From positions 1,703,061-1,767,060 of the forward strand of contig NZ_JAGHKO010000001.1 in assembly GCF_017742245.1 (NCBI RefSeq): a stretch of 64,000 bases of DNA. Direction: 5' to 3'. Positions within the stretch are counted from its first letter, which is position 1. The number at the start of each line of letters is the position of its first letter. The translations under genes were made by a program, and so were the position numbers. Shown here piece by piece: positions 60,565-64,000 of this stretch. The DNA is from Niastella soli. Its GTDB lineage: Bacteria > Bacteroidota > Bacteroidia > Chitinophagales > Chitinophagaceae. The notes beneath the pieces are model-generated. The model had not been told where the DNA came from. It ran no database searches and worked only from the letters and a program-made list of their open reading frames with translations.

Positions 60565-61039
60565 TTTCAGGTTTTACCAAATAGTTTTTTAATTGAATAC
60601 GGGCGCGGTGAAGATACACTTTTACCTGGCTTTCGTTCAACCCGGTAATTTGTCCGATCTCTTCATAAGAATACCCCTCATAATCTTTCAACAATACCAG
60701 TGACCGTTGTGTTTCGTTCAACCGGCTTAATGCTTCTTCCAGGATCTTCCGGGTGTTGTACATAGGTTTGTCCAGGACCTGGGTCTCTTCTTTGAACTCA
60801 TCGCGTAAGTGAACCCGTTTTGCTTTGCGCAAATGATCGATCATTTGGTTATAGGCTACCGTAAACAGGTAGCTTTTACATTTGGCATTATCCACATCTG
60901 CCCGGTTCCGCCACATTTTCTCAAACGCCGCCTGAACAACATCCCGGGCATCCTCTTCATGGCGAAGATTTTTAAGGATGAACCGGTATACGTTGTCCGC
61001 ATACTCAGCTACGCATTGATTATACTCTTTCTCGGTCAT
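60554..61039 (-). CDS. ECF-type RNA polymerase sigma factor
   Basis: 161 residues. Region 2 (about 10-75) has FILKNLRHEEDARDVVQAAFEKMWRNRADV and CKSYLFTVAYNQMIDHLRK. Region 4 (about 105-155) has LSRLNETQRSLVLLKDYEGYSYEEIGQITGLNESQVKVYLHRAR. It is the first gene of a three-gene operon: sigma, anti-sigma-like membrane protein, barrel. ATG at 61039. Confidence 0.95.
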   Translation of the reverse strand: MTEKEYNQCVAEYADNVYRFILKNLRHEEDARDVVQAAFEKMWRNRADVDNAKCKSYLFTVAYNQMIDHLRKAKRVHLRDEFKEETQVLDKPMYNTRKILEEALSRLNETQRSLVLLKDYEGYSYEEIGQITGLNESQVKVYLHRARIQLKNYLVKPENVI

Positions 61040-61129
61040 AAGCAGAACCTGACTATTAATCTATTTGTGTAAAGGTGGTACGTACCAGGGCTGTTAAAAG
61101 TTACAGGGAATTACAGAAAAATAAAAAAA

Positions 61130-61151
61130 ATCCCCCGACTAGTCGGGGGAT
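61130..61151 (-). terminator. Rho-independent terminator after a small membrane-protein gene
   Basis: An exact 22-bp palindrome whose arms are ATCCCCCGACT and AGTCGGGGGAT. On the minus strand it is followed by TTTTTTTATTTTTC. It lies 30 bp past the small gene's stop. Confidence 0.9.
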
Positions 61152-61180
61152 CTTATATAAAAACGTTGATTGTCATAAGT

Positions 61181-61396
61181 TTAAAATTGAGCATTTGCTG
61201 CAAAAGCCCGGCTCAGCGATTCCCAGATAAGAAAATCACTCTGGCTTTTATTGTTACTGTTACAGCAATCCTTAACTGATTTCAGGCAATCCCGGCTAAC
61301 CGGTTTTTTTGAAGTATGCGTTGTGGCAAAAACAAATATTCCAGCCAAGGCCACCAATAGTATTAGGGTTGAACGGATAAAGGTTTTCTTCCACAT
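61181..61396 (-). CDS. Small single-pass membrane protein
   Basis: A 71-residue protein: a basic N-terminus, one hydrophobic helix (about 8-26, RSTLILLVALAGIFVFA), then a short tail with three Cys (DCLKSVKDCC) and the C-terminal helix FLIWESLSRAFAANAQF. It could be a signal-peptide-bearing or anchored peptide. It has its own strong terminator, which supports a real gene. Function unknown. Confidence 0.65.
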   Translation of the reverse strand: MWKKTFIRSTLILLVALAGIFVFATTHTSKKPVSRDCLKSVKDCCNSNNKSQSDFLIWESLSRAFAANAQF

Positions 61397-61597
61397 AATG
61401 CATCGTTTTGTATTATAAGACGAAGGTATTGGACTTTTGTTACAGTTTTTTTAATAAAAAGTTAGAATTACCATAAAGTGGTATGTCGGTTTTGCCGGAT
61501 GAAAAAATTAAGTTATACGATATGAGTGTTTTAGGCTGTTATTGTTGAAACAGTAATTGGGAAAATAAGGCAACTTATTTTTACATGCCCAAATTAT

Positions 61598-61605
61598 TAC
61601 ATTTG
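61598..61605 (+). promoter_or_regulatory. Candidate -7 box for kbl
   Basis: TACATTTG matches TAnnTTTG, 27 bp before the kbl ATG at 61632. Confidence 0.55.
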
Positions 61606-61631
61606 TGGCCTTACAAAAAACTACATGCTCC

Positions 61632-62834
61632 ATGAACGAAAAATTTGTAAAACGCCTCGCCGATGAACTGGCTGAAATAAAGGCTGCCGGTTTATTTAAG
61701 ACAGAGCGTATTATTGAGTCGCCTCAAGGCGCCGAGATCACTGTGAATGGTAAAACGGTGCTTAATTTTTGCGCTAATAATTATCTTGGTCTGTCATCGC
61801 ATCCCAAAGTAATAGAAGCCGCCAAGAAGTATGTTGACCATCGAGGTTACGGTATGAGTAGTGTACGGTTTATTTGCGGGACCCAGGATATTCATAAAGA
61901 ACTGGAACAGAAAATATCGGCCTTTTTGGGTACTGAAGACACAATACTGTATGTAGCAGCCTTCGATGCCAACGGCGGGGTATTTGAGCCCTTGTATAAC
62001 GAGCAGGATGCTATTATTTCCGATGAGTTAAACCATGCCTCTATCATCGATGGGGTGCGTTTGTGTAAAGCCCAACGGTTCCGTTATAAACACAATAACA
62101 TGGCCGATCTGGAGGAGAAACTAAAAGAATCGCAAGGTTGCCGTAATCGGGTTATTGTTACCGATGGCTCTTTTAGCATGGATGGAACTATTGCTCAACT
62201 GGATGCTATTGTAGCACTGGCTGAAAAATATGATGCGGCCGTTATGATCGATGAAAGCCACTCAAGCGGCTTTTTGGGAAAAACAGGCCGCGGTACACAC
62301 GAATATCGGGGCGTAATGGGAAAAATTGATATCATCACCGGTACCCTGGGTAAAGCTCTTGGCGGTGCATCGGGTGGTTTTACCAGTGGGCGTAAAGAGG
62401 TGATCGAGATGCTGCGTCAGCGCTCACGGCCTTATTTGTTCTCCAATACGCTGGCGCCGGGTATTGTAGGCGCTTCCATTGCCGTACTGGACCTGTTGAG
62501 CGAAACCACCGAATTGCGTGATAAGCTTGAATACAATACCAAATACTTCCGCAGCAAAATGACCGAAGCCGGTTTCGATATTAGACCGGGCGACCATCCA
62601 ATAGTGCCTATTATGTTATATGATGCCGTTATTGCCCAGAATTTTGCAGCCCGCCTGCTCGATGAGGGGATCTATGTTATTGGCTTCTTTTATCCTGTGG
62701 TGGCCAAAGGACAGGCACGTATTCGGGTGCAATTGAGTGCAGCGCATGAACAACAACACCTGGATAAAGCGATCGCAGCCTTTGCCAAAATTGGAAAAGA
62801 ACTGGGCGTGTTGAAAACAGCTACCGCCAATTAA
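61632..62834 (+). CDS. kbl: Glycine C-acetyltransferase (2-amino-3-ketobutyrate CoA ligase)
   Basis: A 400-residue PLP enzyme of the alpha-oxoamine synthase family. It cleaves 2-amino-3-ketobutyrate with CoA to glycine and acetyl-CoA in threonine breakdown. The PLP lysine is K241 in [14 protein letters not shown] (E. coli Kbl K244). [15 protein letters not shown] and [10 protein letters not shown] are present. The opening [23 protein letters not shown] is typical of Kbl rather than of BioF or serine palmitoyltransferase. tdh, the usual partner, is not in the window. ATG at 61632 was preferred over an upstream GTG. Confidence 0.94.
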   Translation: MNEKFVKRLADELAEIKAAGLFKTERIIESPQGAEITVNGKTVLNFCANNYLGLSSHPKVIEAAKKYVDHRGYGMSSVRFICGTQDIHKELEQKISAFLGTEDTILYVAAFDANGGVFEPLYNEQDAIISDELNHASIIDGVRLCKAQRFRYKHNNMADLEEKLKESQGCRNRVIVTDGSFSMDGTIAQLDAIVALAEKYDAAVMIDESHSSGFLGKTGRGTHEYRGVMGKIDIITGTLGKALGGASGGFTSGRKEVIEMLRQRSRPYLFSNTLAPGIVGASIAVLDLLSETTELRDKLEYNTKYFRSKMTEAGFDIRPGDHPIVPIMLYDAVIAQNFAARLLDEGIYVIGFFYPVVAKGQARIRVQLSAAHEQQHLDKAIAAFAKIGKELGVLKTATAN

Positions 62835-62876
62835 TAAGTAAGAACGTTAACAGGGTAATACCTGTCAATATTATAC

Positions 62877-62919
62877 AAGTCCGGAAGATGCACCAGGAAA
62901 TGCATCTTCCGGACTTTTT
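62877..62919 (+). terminator. Rho-independent terminator after kbl
   Basis: A 16-bp stem: AAGTCCGGAAGATGCA (62877-62892) with TGCATCTTCCGGACTT (62901-62916), then TTT. It is one of the strongest terminators in the window. Confidence 0.95.
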
Positions 62920-62941
62920 ATTACAAGCCCTGAGCGCGTGT

Positions 62942-62986
62942 CCGCCTTTGGCGGATCGGGATGCCATCGAGCGTAGTCGAGATGGC
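62942..62986. repeat. Intergenic hairpin element with TCGAGCGTAGTCGA-type core
   Basis: TCCGCC...GGCGGA (62941-62955) is followed by GCCATC (62963-62968) pairing with GATGGC (62981-62986), with a core of GAGCGTAGTCGA. It lies between the kbl terminator and the ridA stop. The GC-rich small inverted units resemble those at 2.4, 4.0 and 63.4 kb. Confidence 0.6.
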
Positions 62987-62997
62987 GTGTTGCTTCC

Positions 62998-63378
62998 TTA
63001 TTTAGCTGCGATCATGCTTATTTCCACGTTCACGTTACGGGGCAAACCTTTAACAGCAACAGTTTCCCGGGCCGGGTAATTGCCGGTAAAATACTTTCCA
63101 TATACTTCATTCACCGTAGTGAAATGTGCCATATCGCTCAGGAAAATGGTAGTTTTTACAATATGGCTGAAGTCGTAGCCTGCTTCGGTCAAGACCGCCT
63201 GCAGGTTCTTCATGACCTGGTCGGTTTCACCGGCCACATCAGTTGCTTCAATGGTGCCGGTAGCAGGGTTAAGGGCTACCTGGCCAGAAATAAATAGCAA
63301 ATTACCGGCCTGTACAGCCTGGCTATAGGGGCCGATGGGAGCTGGCGCCTGGGTGGTATTGATGATGTTTTTTTGCAT
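62998..63378 (-). CDS. ridA: RidA-family enamine/imine deaminase
   Basis: A 126-residue protein that removes reactive 2-aminoacrylate and similar enamines made by PLP enzymes. The key residues of active RidA are present: Arg104 in YPARETVAV and Glu119 in NVEISMIA. The fold-defining GPYSQAV and ISGQVALNP are also there. The -7 box ends three bases before the ATG (63378), so it may be leaderless. A longer frame upstream was rejected. Confidence 0.95.
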   Translation of the reverse strand: MQKNIINTTQAPAPIGPYSQAVQAGNLLFISGQVALNPATGTIEATDVAGETDQVMKNLQAVLTEAGYDFSHIVKTTIFLSDMAHFTTVNEVYGKYFTGNYPARETVAVKGLPRNVNVEISMIAAK

Positions 63379-63381
63379 AAG

Positions 63382-63389
63382 CAAATTTA
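63382..63389 (-). promoter_or_regulatory. Candidate -7 box for ridA, leaderless spacing
   Basis: On the minus strand this reads TAAATTTG followed by CTT and then the ridA ATG. Confidence 0.55.
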
Positions 63390-63398
63390 ATGGGCAAT

Positions 63399-63552
63399 CG
63401 TGAAACATGAAACCTGAAACGTTAAAGGGTTTTCGGAGGGCAAAGCATGGCTTGCGCCTCCGTTAAAGCTTTGGCGGCACGTTGTCGACGGGCATAATAG
63501 ACGGTGCTCGCCGTATTTCTTTTTGCCGTCTGCCTTCTGCCGTCTGCCTTTT
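63399..63552. repeat. Two period-7 arrays and a GC-rich element upstream of ridA
   Basis: The units are CGTGAAA, CATGAAA, CCTGAAA, CGTTAAA (63399-63426) and GCCGTCT, GCCTTCT, GCCGTCT, GCCTTTT (63525-63552). Between them is a GC-rich element with TAAAGCTTTGGCGG (63464-63477), nearly the same as at 2433. A minus-strand frame across this region is an artefact. Confidence 0.75.
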
Positions 63553-63585
63553 CTTCCTTTCTTTGCGGGTAAATTCAGAAAGCCC

Positions 63586-64000
63586 ATGACAGTGGCCATT
63601 TTAGCCGATGAGGTATTAAAAAAGGAATTATTGACAAAAAAGCTTCCGGAAGCCATCACCGTAGTTTGGGTCGATTCCATCCGTTCATTAGCCATTGCAG
63701 ATGCTGATGTGTATATGGACCTGCTGTTTGAACAGAATACGGAAAGAACACAGCACCTGAAAAAATTGTTGCCCAAACCAGTGATCGTACATGCAGTGCC
63801 CTGGTCGACAAAAAAGATTGGCGCCGATTTTATTCGCATTAATGCCTGGCCGGGTTTGTTACAGCGGTCTATAACCGAAATAGCATTGCCTTCCGGTATG
63901 GATGAAACAATCATAAAAGAGATCTTTGAACAATGGCAATGGCAATATGTGGTGGCGCCAGATATTCCCGGGCTGATCACCGCAAGGGTATTGGCGGCCA
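63586..64000 (+). CDS. 3-hydroxyacyl-CoA dehydrogenase-like protein (truncated by window edge)
   Basis: An open frame from ATG 63586 to the right edge (138 codons visible). The N-terminal part (MTVAILADEVLKKELLTKKL) does not show the usual G-x-G-x-x-G nucleotide motif. The visible end, VVAPDIPGLITARVLAA, matches the beginning of the C-terminal dimerisation domain of 3-hydroxyacyl-CoA dehydrogenases (compare DAPGFIVNHVARP in the complete gene at 18360). So it is a shortened or divergent relative; completeness cannot be judged here. The opposite-strand frame at 63387-63980 is its shadow. Confidence 0.7.
   Translation, partial: MTVAILADEVLKKELLTKKLPEAITVVWVDSIRSLAIADADVYMDLLFEQNTERTQHLKKLLPKPVIVHAVPWSTKKIGADFIRINAWPGLLQRSITEIALPSGMDETIIKEIFEQWQWQYVVAPDIPGLITARVLAA

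Noticed and set aside
63387-63980. 197-codon minus-strand frame at the right edge
   Set aside because: It is the shadow of a plus-strand frame from 63586 whose translation has a recognisable dehydrogenase C-terminal motif, and it runs across heptamer repeats.

Overview
The window looks like a stretch of chromosome from a Bacteroidota species, most likely of the Chitinophagaceae. The evidence is gliding-motility genes (gldA, gldH), a BatD protein, a SusD-type lipoprotein, an alpha-type 2-oxoacid:ferredoxin oxidoreductase, ECF sigma/anti-sigma modules, promoter-like TAnnTTTG -7 boxes, and almost no Shine-Dalgarno sequences. The genus cannot be fixed from the sequence alone. No rRNA, tRNA, transposase, prophage or CRISPR array was seen. 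Most of the window is ordinary core genome.

Layout. 0-4 kb: phospholipid synthesis (cdsA, a lipoprotein, psd), then a divergent HAD phosphatase and short-chain dehydrogenase. 4-10 kb: BatD, a 25-unit heptamer array, an OmpR-type two-component system with gldH, yicC, and an RsuA-type pseudouridine synthase behind a structured leader. 11-21 kb: LpxD, a LytTR two-component system with a large propeller sensor, an NAD-dependent epimerase, 3-hydroxyacyl-CoA dehydrogenase and pheS. 20-32 kb: an arginase-fold protein, PBP4-type carboxypeptidase, an ECF sigma module with a fused membrane/barrel protein, mutL, a NagZ-serine hydrolase fusion, DinB and a polysaccharide deacetylase. 33-35 kb: an orphan korA. 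35.5-42.5 kb: a four-gene operon with a membrane class III cyclase, an HD hydrolase fused to a Pycsar-type transmembrane effector, a phosphoesterase/kinase-like/beta-barrel giant, and an SdiA-regulated-type lipoprotein. 43-55 kb: nth, ftsB-like, eno, gldA, carbonic anhydrase with a SulP transporter, an MFS transporter and acs. 55-64 kb: a FAS1-SusD fusion, L,D-transpeptidase, a second ECF sigma/anti-sigma/barrel operon, kbl, ridA and a truncated dehydrogenase.

Two things stand out. The first is the cyclic-nucleotide operon at 35.6-42.5 kb. It holds a synthesising enzyme whose specificity residues are not the usual ATP or GTP ones, a predicted hydrolase fused to the likely effector, and two envelope proteins. 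The second is a family of short-period arrays that fill intergenic gaps: usually 7 bp, sometimes 8 or 11 bp. Each locus has its own unit sequence, yet many carry two complementary arms around a loop and start within a few bases of a stop or start codon. One such array encodes the hydrophobic core of a lipoprotein signal peptide.

Start codons were chosen from signal peptides, family N-termini and neighbouring genes. Several genes appear to start with TTG. Everything was read by eye, and family assignments rest on visible motifs.
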